Under the pieces are notes generated by a model that saw only the letters and a program-made list of their open reading frames with translations, was not told the origin of the DNA and did no database searches. The position numbers were made by a program, and so were the translations under genes. Of a stretch of DNA of 64,000 nt, positions 55,987 through 64,000 are shown in pieces (position 1 is the first letter of the stretch; each line of letters opens with the position of its first letter). Source of the stretch: Marinobacter bohaiensis (GTDB taxonomy: Bacteria; Pseudomonadota; Gammaproteobacteria; Pseudomonadales; Oleiphilaceae); NCBI RefSeq assembly GCF_003258515.1, contig NZ_QGEH01000001.1, forward strand, positions 1,054,001 through 1,118,000. Reading direction: 5' to 3'.

Positions 55987-56014
55987 CGGTTTGGAAACCG
56001 TTCGGTTTTGAAAC
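55987..56014. repeat. Direct repeats upstream of the ECF sigma gene
   Basis: CGGTTTGGAAAC (55987-55998) and CGGTTTTGAAAC (56003-56014) differ at one base and are 16 bp apart, start to start. The first overlaps a small palindrome AAACCG-TT-CGGTTT (55995-56008). They lie 44-71 bp upstream of the sigma start and may be a promoter element or operator. Confidence 0.4.
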
Positions 56015-56151
56015 AGTGTAGATAGGTTACGCCCGGTTTGCGATTTGGATGCAGGTGCGGCGGGAAATGTTTGGAAATCCTCAGGAAAAGGGATGGCCGG
56101 CGCGCTCTGACGGGCGCGCCGGCGGGCCTCCGGAAGCGGCTTCCAGAGGCC

Positions 56152-57699
56152 TCAAACGGCTTCCGTGGTCCGTGCTTGTCGGCGCCGCCGAGCCTTCGCC
56201 GGTGCCGCCGCTTTCTGGCGTCGGGAGACGACGTGGTAGTCCTCCAGCCGGAACGTGCTGAGCCGCTGTTTCAGCCTGCCCAGCGACCAGGGCCAGGCGG
56301 CGAAGTTGCGGCCGTTCTGGTCCAGGTAGTAGCTGCTGCAGCCGCCGGCGTTGAACACGGTGGATTGCAGGTGTTTCTGCACCGTGCGGTTGTGACGGCG
56401 GACCACGGAAGGCTTCACCGCAAGTTTGCCGATGCGCCGGTCGCGGATCTTCTTCAGGCCGTCGATGATGTAGTCGAGCTGGGCTTCGGCCAGGCGAATG
56501 AAGGAATCGTAGACCAGCACGTTGGGGCCGAGGATCAGGAAGGCGTTGGGTACTTTCTCGATCGCTGTGCCCAGGTAGGCCTCGGGTGAGCTGTCCCGCC
56601 ACAGGTCCGCGAGGCGCTCGCCGCGTTCGTTGAAGACCCGATTGCCGATCGGCGGATGCGACACGTCGAATCCGGTGCCCCAGATGATCACGTCCACCTC
56701 GCGGCGTTCGCCGTTGGCGGCGATCACTGTGTTGCCGTCCACTGCCACCAGGCCACTGGGGATCAGCGTGGTGTTGTCCGCCTGCAGCGCCGGGTAATAA
56801 TCGTTGGCGAACAGGATGCGCTTGCAGCCCAGCAGGAAGTTGGGTGTCACCGCCTTGCGCAACTGCGGATTGCGGACCTGCAGCCGCAGCAGCTGTCTGG
56901 CGGCGGTGCTGACCGGTTTCAGGGCCACCGGATTACGCAGTCCGAAGTTGATCGCGTTCAACGAACCGGCCACCGCCGCGCGCCAGCCCTGCTGGATGGC
57001 GGGGAAGCGGTCGATCACTTTTTTGGCTGTGTCGTTGAGCGGCAGGTCCGGTTTGGGCAGCACCCAGGGGGCGGTGCGCTGGAACACATGCAGCTCGACG
57101 ACTTTGGGCTGGATGCGCGGCACGAATTGGATGGCCGAAGCGCCGGTGCCGATCACCGCCACACGCTTGCCGCTCAGGTCGACATCGTGATGCCAGCGGG
57201 CGGAGTGGAACATCTCGCCGGTGAAGGTGTCGAGGCCGGGAATGGCCGGCGTCTGCGGCTCGGTGATGGGGCCGGTGGCGAAGACCACCGTGCGCGCCCG
57301 GTACAGGCCTCGCTCGGTCTCCAGCCGCCACAGCTGATCGGTGTCGTCCCAGCGGGCGCTTTCCAGCGCGTTGTTGAACTCGATCAGCGGGGTGATGCCG
57401 AAATCGTCGCTGACGGTTTCCAGGTAATCCAGAATCTCCGGCTGCTTGGCGAACAGGTGACTCCAGCGGCTGCTCGGCGCGAACGAGTAGGAATACAGCG
57501 CCGAGGGCACGTCGCAGCCGCAGCCGGGGTAGGTGTTCTCGCGCCAGGTGCCGCCGACTCGATCGGCTTTCTCGATGAGGGTGAAATGGTCGTAGCCGTT
57601 CTGTTTCAGCTTGATGGCCGTCGCCAGGCCGGAGATGCCGGCGCCCACGATCAGGGTGTCGTATATGGGGGCGGTGTTGTTTTTGGTGGAAGCTGCCAT
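56152..57699 (-). CDS. Flavin monooxygenase, Baeyer-Villiger type (AlmA-like)
   Basis: A 515-residue FAD/NADPH enzyme. The FAD motif is GAGISG (18-24) after LIVG; TGAS with VAVIGTGASAIQ is the NADP-binding loop. The Baeyer-Villiger fingerprint FxGxxxHxxxW is present as FTGEMFHSARW. GGTWRENTYPGCGCDVPS is conserved in this group. AlmA and related Marinobacter, Acinetobacter and mycobacterial enzymes oxidise long-chain alkanes, ketones or cyclic ketones. It ends with a basic tail. With the SDR and PF10118 genes upstream (57736, 58616) it forms a likely operon for lipid or hydrocarbon oxidation; the substrate is not known. Confidence 0.85.
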   Translation of the reverse strand: MAASTKNNTAPIYDTLIVGAGISGLATAIKLKQNGYDHFTLIEKADRVGGTWRENTYPGCGCDVPSALYSYSFAPSSRWSHLFAKQPEILDYLETVSDDFGITPLIEFNNALESARWDDTDQLWRLETERGLYRARTVVFATGPITEPQTPAIPGLDTFTGEMFHSARWHHDVDLSGKRVAVIGTGASAIQFVPRIQPKVVELHVFQRTAPWVLPKPDLPLNDTAKKVIDRFPAIQQGWRAAVAGSLNAINFGLRNPVALKPVSTAARQLLRLQVRNPQLRKAVTPNFLLGCKRILFANDYYPALQADNTTLIPSGLVAVDGNTVIAANGERREVDVIIWGTGFDVSHPPIGNRVFNERGERLADLWRDSSPEAYLGTAIEKVPNAFLILGPNVLVYDSFIRLAEAQLDYIIDGLKKIRDRRIGKLAVKPSVVRRHNRTVQKHLQSTVFNAGGCSSYYLDQNGRNFAAWPWSLGRLKQRLSTFRLEDYHVVSRRQKAAAPAKARRRRQARTTEAV

Positions 57700-57735
57700 G
57701 GTGTTGCCTGCGGGGTCAATGGTCTGAAAAGCCGT

Positions 57736-58572
57736 TTACTTGAACAGCCGGTAGGAGAGGCCCAGGGCCTTGGCGTAGAGATTGGGCGAGGCCCGCTTCA
57801 TCAGCCAGAACAGCTTGGCGTCCACCTGGGGCGTGGTGTAGAGGTGGCCGCTGTCGAGGCGGTTGAGGGTCAGCTTCGCCACGTCGTCGCTGGTGGTCAG
57901 GGCGTAGTTCATCAGGGCGTGGTCGGCGAGTTTGGCGTAGCGGCCGGGGAGGCGACCGTTCTTGATGATGTCCGTGGGCACCAGCGTCGGGCACAGTACG
58001 TTAACCCGGATACCATGCTTCCTGAGCTCCGCCGACAGGGTTTCCGACAGCGCCAGCACGCCCGCCTTGGTGACGTTGTAGGCGCTCATTTCCGGAGCCG
58101 CGGTGTAGGAGGCGGCCGACGCCACGTTAATGATGGCGCCGCGCCCCTGCTGCTTGAAGCGCGGCACGAACTCGTGGCAGCCATGGATGACGCCCCACAG
58201 GTTGATGCTCACGCACCACTGCCAGTCGTCCAGGGTCAGCTCGTCGAATTTGCCGCCCAGGCCCACCCCGGCGTTGTTGATGACCAGGGTCGGGGACTCG
58301 CCAAAGTACGCGTCCGCCTGCTCGGCCAATTGGCGGACCTGCTCCGCCTCGGCCACATCGCAGCGCACCGCCAGGCCGCTTGCGCCCAGTTGCTCGATGC
58401 GGGCGACCGTCTCCTGCGCCGCGGCCAGGTTGATGTCGGCGCAGACCACGGAACCGTGACGCTGCGCCAGCTCCAGCGCGAAGCTGCGGCCGATCCCGCT
58501 GCCGGCACCGGTGACCACGGCGCGGGCTTCGCGGCTTGGCAGCCCGTGCTTGCGTGAGAAGAATGGAACCAT
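57736..58572 (-). CDS. Short-chain dehydrogenase/reductase
   Basis: A 278-residue classical SDR. Cofactor-binding TGAGSGIG is at 21-28, NNAG is at about 96-99, and the catalytic Ser and YxxxK are in VASAAS and YNVTK. A C-terminal extension of about 40 residues (LWLMKRASPNLYAKALGLSY...) is longer than usual and seen in mycobacterial and gammaproteobacterial acyl-chain SDRs. It probably oxidises or reduces an alcohol/ketone in the same pathway as the adjacent monooxygenase. It lies 36 bp upstream of that gene. Confidence 0.88.
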   Translation of the reverse strand: MVPFFSRKHGLPSREARAVVTGAGSGIGRSFALELAQRHGSVVCADINLAAAQETVARIEQLGASGLAVRCDVAEAEQVRQLAEQADAYFGESPTLVINNAGVGLGGKFDELTLDDWQWCVSINLWGVIHGCHEFVPRFKQQGRGAIINVASAASYTAAPEMSAYNVTKAGVLALSETLSAELRKHGIRVNVLCPTLVPTDIIKNGRLPGRYAKLADHALMNYALTTSDDVAKLTLNRLDSGHLYTTPQVDAKLFWLMKRASPNLYAKALGLSYRLFK

Positions 58573-58615
58573 AATGCGTTTCCCGAAAGGATCGTTGTTG
58601 TATGTCCGGGCGCGC

Positions 58616-59554
58616 TCAGGCGCGCACCGGCGGCACCACTTCCTTGACCAGGTAGGGCGCCAGCAGCCCGGTCTCGGGGTTCAGCAGGCGCTCCTTGTAG
58701 TAGGCCAGGTACTCGGACGTATCGTGGTCGTTGGGGTGAAAGCCGGGGCGCAGGTAGTCGAAGACATGGCCCAGTGTGCTGCCGTAGATGCCGTTCCTGC
58801 GGCCGGCGATCAGCCCCACGCTGCGCCGGGCGTCGCGCCAGAAGCGGCGGCTGAACAGGTTGCGGGGCTTGCGCAGCAGGGGAATGCCGAGGCCGCCCAG
58901 CGCCACCAGGAACCAGATGGTAAACAGCGCCATGGCGAAGCCGCTGACGCGCAGCACGTAGTTGCCATTGAGCGTCTGGTAGACGTCGTAAGCGATGTCC
59001 TTGTGTTCCGATTCCTCCAGCATGTGCCACATCCAGAGGGCGCGCTGCTTTTCGTCGTCGGACTCGAAGAAATAGTCCTCGTGTTGCATGAAGAACTGCG
59101 CCAGCACCGCGGTGAAGTGCTCGATCCCCGCCATCAGCGACAGCTTCAGCGGCTGCGGGAAACGCAGGAAACCGTGTTCGAACACGTTCCGGGCCAGGAA
59201 GCGGTAGAAACTGACCGGGAAGCGATGCATTTCAAGAATGTCGTTCCACTCGTCGTGCACCTTGGAGTGCAGGGCCTCCTGGCCGATCAGCGCGGTGACC
59301 CGCTGTTTCAGCACCGGGTCCTTGAGGAAGTCCCGGTGGTAACGCGCGGTCTCGATGACCAGGTCCTCGCCGAACGTCAGGAAGATCGACAGGGCCGAGA
59401 AATAGCCGCTGGCCAGTTCGGTGTTCAGGTAGAAGTGAGTGTCGACGGACTTGGCGTCGAACTCGAACTTCATGTGCCGGATGGGAATGCCCGGCCGCCG
59501 GCTGTCGGAGTCGGTTGCGGCGCCTGTCGGCGCCTTCAATGCTGCGCTGTTCAT
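58616..59554 (-). CDS. PF10118-family metal-dependent protein
   Basis: A 312-residue protein of the PF10118/COG3687 'predicted metal-dependent hydrolase' family. It has two ExxH-type motifs, EALHSKVHDEW and EESEHKDIAYD, typical of di-iron four-helix bundles, plus ETARYHRDF. It also has an apparent membrane-associated segment (VSGFAMALFTIWFLVALGGL). The actual reaction is unknown; the fold hints at an oxygenase or ferritin-like centre. The ATG at 59554 follows GGGGAAAACC. It is the first gene of the cluster with the SDR and monooxygenase genes. Confidence 0.82.
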   Translation of the reverse strand: MNSAALKAPTGAATDSDSRRPGIPIRHMKFEFDAKSVDTHFYLNTELASGYFSALSIFLTFGEDLVIETARYHRDFLKDPVLKQRVTALIGQEALHSKVHDEWNDILEMHRFPVSFYRFLARNVFEHGFLRFPQPLKLSLMAGIEHFTAVLAQFFMQHEDYFFESDDEKQRALWMWHMLEESEHKDIAYDVYQTLNGNYVLRVSGFAMALFTIWFLVALGGLGIPLLRKPRNLFSRRFWRDARRSVGLIAGRRNGIYGSTLGHVFDYLRPGFHPNDHDTSEYLAYYKERLLNPETGLLAPYLVKEVVPPVRA

Positions 59555-59883
59555 GGTTTTCCCCGTTATCAATGCGAACGTGAAATGAGCGCTAACTCGT
59601 TGCTAACAGGTTAATTTTCGACATTGTTCGGATTCAATTCGGACCCTGGCGAGAACAGAGGGCGGCGGTGGGGCGGCGCGCCGCCGTCCGTAAGTGCGCC
59701 AATCAGCGGCTAAATTCGGACGCTGTGTCTGGCGGCGTCTTGTCCGGATTGGAGGCTGTGAAGGGAAGCGCTCGCCAAAGTGAGCGCTTGTTCGGGTTTT
59801 GACGTGCATCGGGCCGGCGCCGACTTTCGCATGCGCGCGGCATGCGCTAGCTTTCCTGTAAACGCCGCCGGTCGGGCAATGTC
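59555..59883. other. Divergent intergenic region with two hairpin-forming sequences
   Basis: About 330 bp between divergent genes. It contains a GC palindrome GGCGGCGCGCCGCC (59672-59685). It also has a hairpin AAGCGCTC-(8 nt)-GAGCGCTT (59766-59789), followed by a moderately T-rich stretch. No gene reading is credible. The second hairpin could mark the 3' end of a small RNA or an operator; I have no direct support. Confidence 0.4.
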
Positions 59884-60981
59884 ATGCTGGAATCCCTGGA
59901 AAGCGCTCTGCAGGCCTGGTTCCTGCCGGGTCTGACGGCACTGGCCGCGGTGGCCGCGACGTATGTGATCTACCGGCTCGCCCTGTGGCTGACCCGCCAT
60001 GTCACCGACTCCCGCACGGTGCCGCGCCTGTTCCTCGACGCCGCCGCCCGTGCGCTCGGTGTGGTGTCCTGCCTGCTGGTGCTCAACGGGATGCTCAAGG
60101 CGGTGCCCGACGACCTCCCGTTGCTGGCACTCATCCAGCAAATTGCGACCCTCCTGCTGATCCTGGCGCTCACCTGGGCGGCGGTGCGCCTGACCTCGGC
60201 GATCGGCGAGGCGATCGTCCACCTGAACCCGGTTTTGGAAGGACAGTGGAAGCGGGCCCGCAAGGTCGAGACGCAAACGCGGTTCCTGGTGCGCTGCCTC
60301 AATGTGCTGATCGTCATTGTCGGCCTGGGTGCCGCCCTGATGACGTTCGAGTCCGTGCGCCAACTGGGCGCCAGCCTGCTGGCGTCGGCCGGCGTCGGCG
60401 GCATTATCCTGGGCTTTGCGGCGCGCCCGGTGCTGAGCAACCTGCTGGCGGGGATGCAGATCGCCCTGACCCAGCCGTTCCGGATCGACGATGTGCTCCA
60501 CGTTCAGGGCGAATGGTGCTGGGTGGAGGAGGTGACGGCCACCTATGTGGTGCTGCGTGTATGGGATCTGCGGCGCCTGATCGTGCCGCTGCAGTGGTTT
60601 ATCGAGAACCCGTTCCAGAACTGGTCCCGCAATACGGCGGAATTGCTGGGCACGGTGTTTCTCTGGGTCGACTACACCATGCCGGTGGCACCGCTGCGCG
60701 AGGAGTTCGGCCGCTTACTGCGTGACAGCCGGCAATGGGACGGTCAGGTGGAAACCGTGCAGGTCACCGATGCCAGCGATCAGGCGATCCAGATCCGCTT
60801 TCTGATGAGTGCGCCAGACTCAAGCCAGAGCTGGGACCTGCGCTGCGCGGTGCGTGAAGGCCTGGTGACGTATATCCAGCAGCATTACCCGGAGCAGTTG
60901 CCCCGCGTCCGGGCGCGGCTTTTGGAAGCCAACCGGGAAGATCCGGACAGGGACGGCGGGGCCGGCGCAGAGAGCGACTGA
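59884..60981 (+). CDS. Small-conductance mechanosensitive channel (MscS family)
   Basis: A 365-residue membrane protein with about five N-terminal helices. The MscS pore helix and beta domain follow at about 150-230: GASLLASAGVGGIILGFAARPVLSNLLAGMQIALTQPFRIDDVL, then the conserved VEEVTATYVVLRVWDLRRLIVPLQWFIENPFQNW. It releases osmolytes on membrane tension. The pore helix has the family's Gly/Ala packing. The ribosome site is weak (GGTCGGG upstream). Confidence 0.92.
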   Translation: MLESLESALQAWFLPGLTALAAVAATYVIYRLALWLTRHVTDSRTVPRLFLDAAARALGVVSCLLVLNGMLKAVPDDLPLLALIQQIATLLLILALTWAAVRLTSAIGEAIVHLNPVLEGQWKRARKVETQTRFLVRCLNVLIVIVGLGAALMTFESVRQLGASLLASAGVGGIILGFAARPVLSNLLAGMQIALTQPFRIDDVLHVQGEWCWVEEVTATYVVLRVWDLRRLIVPLQWFIENPFQNWSRNTAELLGTVFLWVDYTMPVAPLREEFGRLLRDSRQWDGQVETVQVTDASDQAIQIRFLMSAPDSSQSWDLRCAVREGLVTYIQQHYPEQLPRVRARLLEANREDPDRDGGAGAESD

Positions 60982-61000
60982 CCCCCCGCGCTGGCCCGGC

Positions 61001-62296
61001 CTACATCAACGACGGCAGCCAGAGCACGGCCGCTGGCACCAGCACCAGGAACACCAGGCGGATACCGTCGGCCAGCAGGAACGGCAGGATGCCGCGGAAA
61101 ATATCGGTGAGGGGGATCTCCGGCAACGTGGCTTTAAGGACGAAGCAATTCAGGCCAACCGGTGGGGTAATCATCGCCAGTTCGACGACGATGATGGTGA
61201 TGACGCCCCACCAGATGGGGTCCATGCCCAGGCCGAGGATGACCGGCACCACCACGGGCACTGTCAGGAAGATCATGGCGAACCCGTCAAGGAACATACC
61301 CAGCACCAGATAGAACGCGAGGATCGCGAACACCACGGCAATCGGGCTCATGTGCATCGACTGGATGAAGTTGACCACGTCGGTGGGAATACCGGCCAGG
61401 TTCACGAACTGGTTGAGCACCATGGCGCCGGAGGCCACGAAATAGATCATGCCAGCGGTCTTGGCGGTGTCGGTGAGACACTCGACGAAAATCTTCCAGG
61501 TCATCTTGCGGCGCAGGATGGCGAACAGTAGCGCTCCGCCGGAGCCGATGCCGCCAGCTTCGGTGGTGGTGAACCAGCCGAAGAAGATGCCCAGCACGAT
61601 CAGCATGAACAGGACCAGCACGCCCCAGACCGACTTGAGCGACGACAGGCGCGCACCCCAGCTGTATTTTTCACCGCGCGGCAGCCAGTTGGGCAGGAAA
61701 GCCGCTATCGCCGCGATCACGCCCATGTACACCACCACTTGCAGTGAGGCGGGCACCAGCGCCGCCATGAACAGGCCGTCAAGGTTGGTCTGGGTGAGGA
61801 GGCCATAGATGATGAGCGCGCCACTTGGGGGAATCATCAGGCCCAGGGTGCCGCCGGCGGCCACGGAGCCGGCGCTGAAACTGTCGTCATAGCCGTGCTT
61901 GCGCATCACCGGCAGGGCCAGGCGCCCCATGATGGCGACCGATGCGGCGGAATTGTGGGACAGGGACGAGAAGCCCGCGCAGGAGGCGATGGTGGCCATA
62001 CCCAGACCGCCACGGAAACGGCCGAGCCAGCGATTGGCGGCCTCGAACAGGTCATCGGCGAGGCCGGCGCGGGCCACGAATACGCCCATCGCCAGGAACA
62101 GCGGCAGCACCGAGAACTGGTAATTCATGGCCAGTGCCACGATTTCGTTCTGGGCGACAGTGGCCGCAGCCGGCAGTCCGCGAGGGTGGATCCAGGCGAT
62201 GCCGCCGATGCCGCACAGCATGAGATTGAACCCGAGCGGGATTCGGGTGAACACGATCAGCGCCATCAGCGCTACGATGACAGTCAGGACAACCAC
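61001..62296 (-). CDS. dctM: TRAP transporter large permease (DctM)
   Basis: A 431-residue TRAP large membrane subunit with about 12 helices. Signatures are ARAGLADDLFEAANRWLGRFRGGLGMATIASCAGFSSLSHNSAASVAIMGRLALPVM, AGGTLGLMIPPSGALIIYG and MFLDGFAMIFLTVPVVVPVI. It uses the Na+ gradient to import the ligand delivered by DctP. I prefer GTG at 62296 because GGAG lies 10 nt upstream; a TTG three codons earlier also opens the frame. It is the last gene of dctPQM and 20 bp from the convergent channel gene. Confidence 0.9.
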   Translation of the reverse strand: MVVLTVIVALMALIVFTRIPLGFNLMLCGIGGIAWIHPRGLPAAATVAQNEIVALAMNYQFSVLPLFLAMGVFVARAGLADDLFEAANRWLGRFRGGLGMATIASCAGFSSLSHNSAASVAIMGRLALPVMRKHGYDDSFSAGSVAAGGTLGLMIPPSGALIIYGLLTQTNLDGLFMAALVPASLQVVVYMGVIAAIAAFLPNWLPRGEKYSWGARLSSLKSVWGVLVLFMLIVLGIFFGWFTTTEAGGIGSGGALLFAILRRKMTWKIFVECLTDTAKTAGMIYFVASGAMVLNQFVNLAGIPTDVVNFIQSMHMSPIAVVFAILAFYLVLGMFLDGFAMIFLTVPVVVPVILGLGMDPIWWGVITIIVVELAMITPPVGLNCFVLKATLPEIPLTDIFRGILPFLLADGIRLVFLVLVPAAVLWLPSLM

Positions 62297-62368
62297 AGTT
62301 CCCAATCTCCGTTAGAGGCGTTTTGTCAGAGGCGTTGGTGCATTGCTTGCCGGATTTGCGGCGAGGCT

Positions 62369-62875
62369 TCAGGTGTCGTCGTCATGGATGCCGACCCGAA
62401 GCAGCCGGAAGAAACCGATTACGGTGGCGATCAGCGCCAGCACCGCGAACGCGTAGACGGAATACCCCAACTGGACTTCCAGGAACTTGGTCAGCATTTG
62501 GGCATCCAGCAGCTTCTGGGCCTTGACGAACATCAGCCAGGTGATGCCGACCATCGACAGGAACGACACGGCGGCGGTAAACACCCGTTCGACGACCCGG
62601 AGGCGGGCGGGATAGCGCGTCACCGCCAGGCCGGCGACGATGTGACTGTTGTTTCGAACCACCAGCGACATGCCGGCGAAGAAGGCGATGCCGAGCAGGG
62701 TGGAGATGAACTCCGCGGCGCCGGGCAGTGGCGTCGCAAAGTGACGGCCGGCTACGTCGACGAAGGTGACCACGATCATCGCGAACACCGAGACGCAGGC
62801 GATCACCTGCGCCAGCCGAAAAAGGCCGCTGTCGAGGCGGTCGACAGCGGCAGAGAAGGAGCGCAACGGGGTCAT
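62369..62875 (-). CDS. dctQ: TRAP transporter small permease (DctQ)
   Basis: A 168-residue protein with four transmembrane helices. It carries the DctQ pattern LIACVSVFAMIVVTFVDVAGRHFATPLPGAAEFISTLLG in TM1-2 and a conserved WLMF in TM3. It pairs with DctM and begins 2 nt after the dctP stop, so it is cotranscribed. The ribosome site is weak, consistent with coupling. Confidence 0.88.
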   Translation of the reverse strand: MTPLRSFSAAVDRLDSGLFRLAQVIACVSVFAMIVVTFVDVAGRHFATPLPGAAEFISTLLGIAFFAGMSLVVRNNSHIVAGLAVTRYPARLRVVERVFTAAVSFLSMVGITWLMFVKAQKLLDAQMLTKFLEVQLGYSVYAFAVLALIATVIGFFRLLRVGIHDDDT

Positions 62876-62877
62876 GA

Positions 62878-63951
62878 TTATTCGGCTTCGTCCATGGTTG
62901 CCTGTGCGGTGGTATTCGCCGCCTTGAGTTGGCCGGCGTAGATGTCCTCCATGCGCGAGCGGTAAAACTCGAAGGCGTTGGCGGCATCGTCCAGGTGGCG
63001 TTTCTGGGCATCAGCGATCCATGCCTGCTTCATCGGCGCCAGTGCGTGCCGGAGCTTGTCGACGAAGGCGGGATCGGCATCCACGATATCCAGGTTCAGT
63101 TCCTTGAGCGCTCTGTCCTTGCGTTCGTCCATGGCGATGCCGGTACGGCGCGGCAGTCCGTCCGCGGCGCGCAGCACGGCGGCCTGCTGCTCAGCGTTGA
63201 GTTCGTTCCAGGCGTCCTGGTTCATCACCACAGCCCAGGTGGCGGAGCCCATGCCGCCCGGGAAGCGGGTCATGGCCTTGACGTGATCGCCCAGACTGGC
63301 GGCGAGGATGGTGCCGGTACCGATCATCGCGCCGTCGACCGTGCCCTTGGAGACGTATTCGAACAGTTGCGGGAAGTAGGAGTGCACGGGGACGGCGCCG
63401 ACGGTTTCCAGTGCATCGGTCTGCTTGCCGGCGGTGGCCCATATTTTTTTGCCGTCGAAGTCGGCCATGCTGCGGATCGGCTGCTCCCGGCCCACGAAAT
63501 TGACCCCCGGCAGCACGTGCATGGAAAGCAGTTTGACGTCGTTGAATTCGTTGACCTTATCGAAATACTTCTGCTGGGTTTCCCAGATCGCCACGGAGGC
63601 GGATTCACCCGACAGCGAATTGAACGGCATGTCCCCAAGCAGTGGCAGGCCGGTTTGGGCGCGGCTGGCGTAGACCGAAATCATGGCCATGTCGATGATG
63701 CGGTCCTTGACCGCACTCAACTGGCCGTCTGGTTTGGTGAGAGAGGAACCGGGTATGGTGATTTCGATGCTTCCACCGGATTCTTTCTCGATACGCCGGC
63801 TGAAGTCGTCGATCGACGTGCGACGCATGGGGTCGTGTTTGGGCAGGTAGGTGTTGTAGATGAGCTTGACCGGGTCGTCCGCCGCCTGGGCGCTCGAGAC
63901 GCCGGCCAGCAGGGACAGGCCAAGTATGGCAGTGCAGGTAAGTCGCAGCAT
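62878..63951 (-). CDS. dctP: TRAP transporter substrate-binding protein (DctP)
   Basis: A 357-residue periplasmic protein with a Sec signal peptide (about 1-23, SSAQA). The mature core includes LIYNTYLPKHDPMRRTSIDDFSRRIEKESGGSIEITIPGSSL, and the ligand loop is near FVGREQPIRSMADFDGKKIW. DctP-type proteins bind carboxylates through a conserved Arg; the exact ligand is not deducible. GAGGAG precedes the ATG at 63951. It heads the dctPQM operon, whose promoter lies in the last 49 bp of the window or beyond. Confidence 0.9.
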   Translation of the reverse strand: MLRLTCTAILGLSLLAGVSSAQAADDPVKLIYNTYLPKHDPMRRTSIDDFSRRIEKESGGSIEITIPGSSLTKPDGQLSAVKDRIIDMAMISVYASRAQTGLPLLGDMPFNSLSGESASVAIWETQQKYFDKVNEFNDVKLLSMHVLPGVNFVGREQPIRSMADFDGKKIWATAGKQTDALETVGAVPVHSYFPQLFEYVSKGTVDGAMIGTGTILAASLGDHVKAMTRFPGGMGSATWAVVMNQDAWNELNAEQQAAVLRAADGLPRRTGIAMDERKDRALKELNLDIVDADPAFVDKLRHALAPMKQAWIADAQKRHLDDAANAFEFYRSRMEDIYAGQLKAANTTAQATMDEAE

Positions 63952-64000
63952 GATGTCTCCTCGGTCTTGTTGGTTATAAATGGAGAAAATCAGTTGTATG

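Noticed and set aside
56656-58557. 633-codon plus-strand frame opposite the monooxygenase and SDR genes
   Set aside because: Overlaps two clear genes with catalytic motifs; its own translation shows no family.

Overview
The window is 64 kb of GC-rich, gene-dense chromosomal DNA from a heterotrophic, probably marine or halotolerant Gammaproteobacterium. Pointers are a Pseudomonas-type trpI/trpBA arrangement, a Fur-controlled fagA-fumC pair, a Zur-controlled COG0523/DUF1826 pair, BCCT and TRAP transporters, c-di-GMP and chemotaxis proteins, and a Baeyer-Villiger-type monooxygenase cluster. The genus cannot be fixed from the sequence alone. I see no rRNA, tRNA, CRISPR array, prophage or insertion sequence.

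Layout. 0.3-9.7 kb: an MFS transporter, a TetR regulator divergent from an NmrA-like reductase with palindromic operators between them, an isocitrate dehydrogenase with an internal duplication, an SRPBCC protein, a Na+/H+ antiporter, a soluble PAS chemoreceptor and endonuclease VIII. 9.8-13.5 kb: a glycerate module (cdaR, GntP permease, glycerate kinase). 13.6-18.1 kb: a periplasmic-binding lipoprotein, an arylamine N-acetyltransferase with an extra N-terminal domain, and a Cache chemoreceptor. 18.2-22.2 kb: sulfate ABC transporter sbp-cysT-cysW-cysA. 22.2-27.1 kb: two small lipoproteins, then a 7TMR-DISM/degenerate GGDEF/EAL protein next to a PilZ protein fused to a Rossmann-like domain. 27.3-30.3 kb: trpI and trpBA. 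30.3-39.5 kb: NCS1 permease, sterol-desaturase-like protein, membrane protein, a cNMP-binding protein without HTH, and a LysR / CocE-type hydrolase / BCCT group. 39.8-44.1 kb: fumC-fagA with a Fur box, a YjfB-like motility peptide, and DUF1826/COG0523 with a Zur box between them. 44.1-49.3 kb: DUF72 protein, three LysR-linked loci, AEC and DMT transporters.

The most striking region is 49.4-54.6 kb. A secreted hydrolase closely resembling PETase (type II poly(ethylene terephthalate) hydrolases: serine nucleophile flanked by Trp and Met, two disulfide pairs) is followed on the same strand by an AraC regulator whose stop codon overlaps the start of a lipase-foldase (Lif)-like membrane chaperone. 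No class I lipase is nearby. Divergent from the hydrolase is a lipoprotein with a duplicated beta-propeller-like repeat and an Asp-rich N-terminus. Just beyond lies an ECF sigma/anti-sigma pair. I infer a candidate polyester-hydrolysis module with its own regulator and folding factor.

56-64 kb holds a three-gene cluster (flavin monooxygenase, SDR, PF10118 metal-dependent protein), an MscS-type channel and a complete DctPQM TRAP transporter. Other unusual gene architectures are the duplicated isocitrate dehydrogenase (3.3-5.1 kb), the PilZ-Rossmann fusion (25.8-27.1 kb) and the receiver-like/NAT fusion (14.6-15.8 kb).
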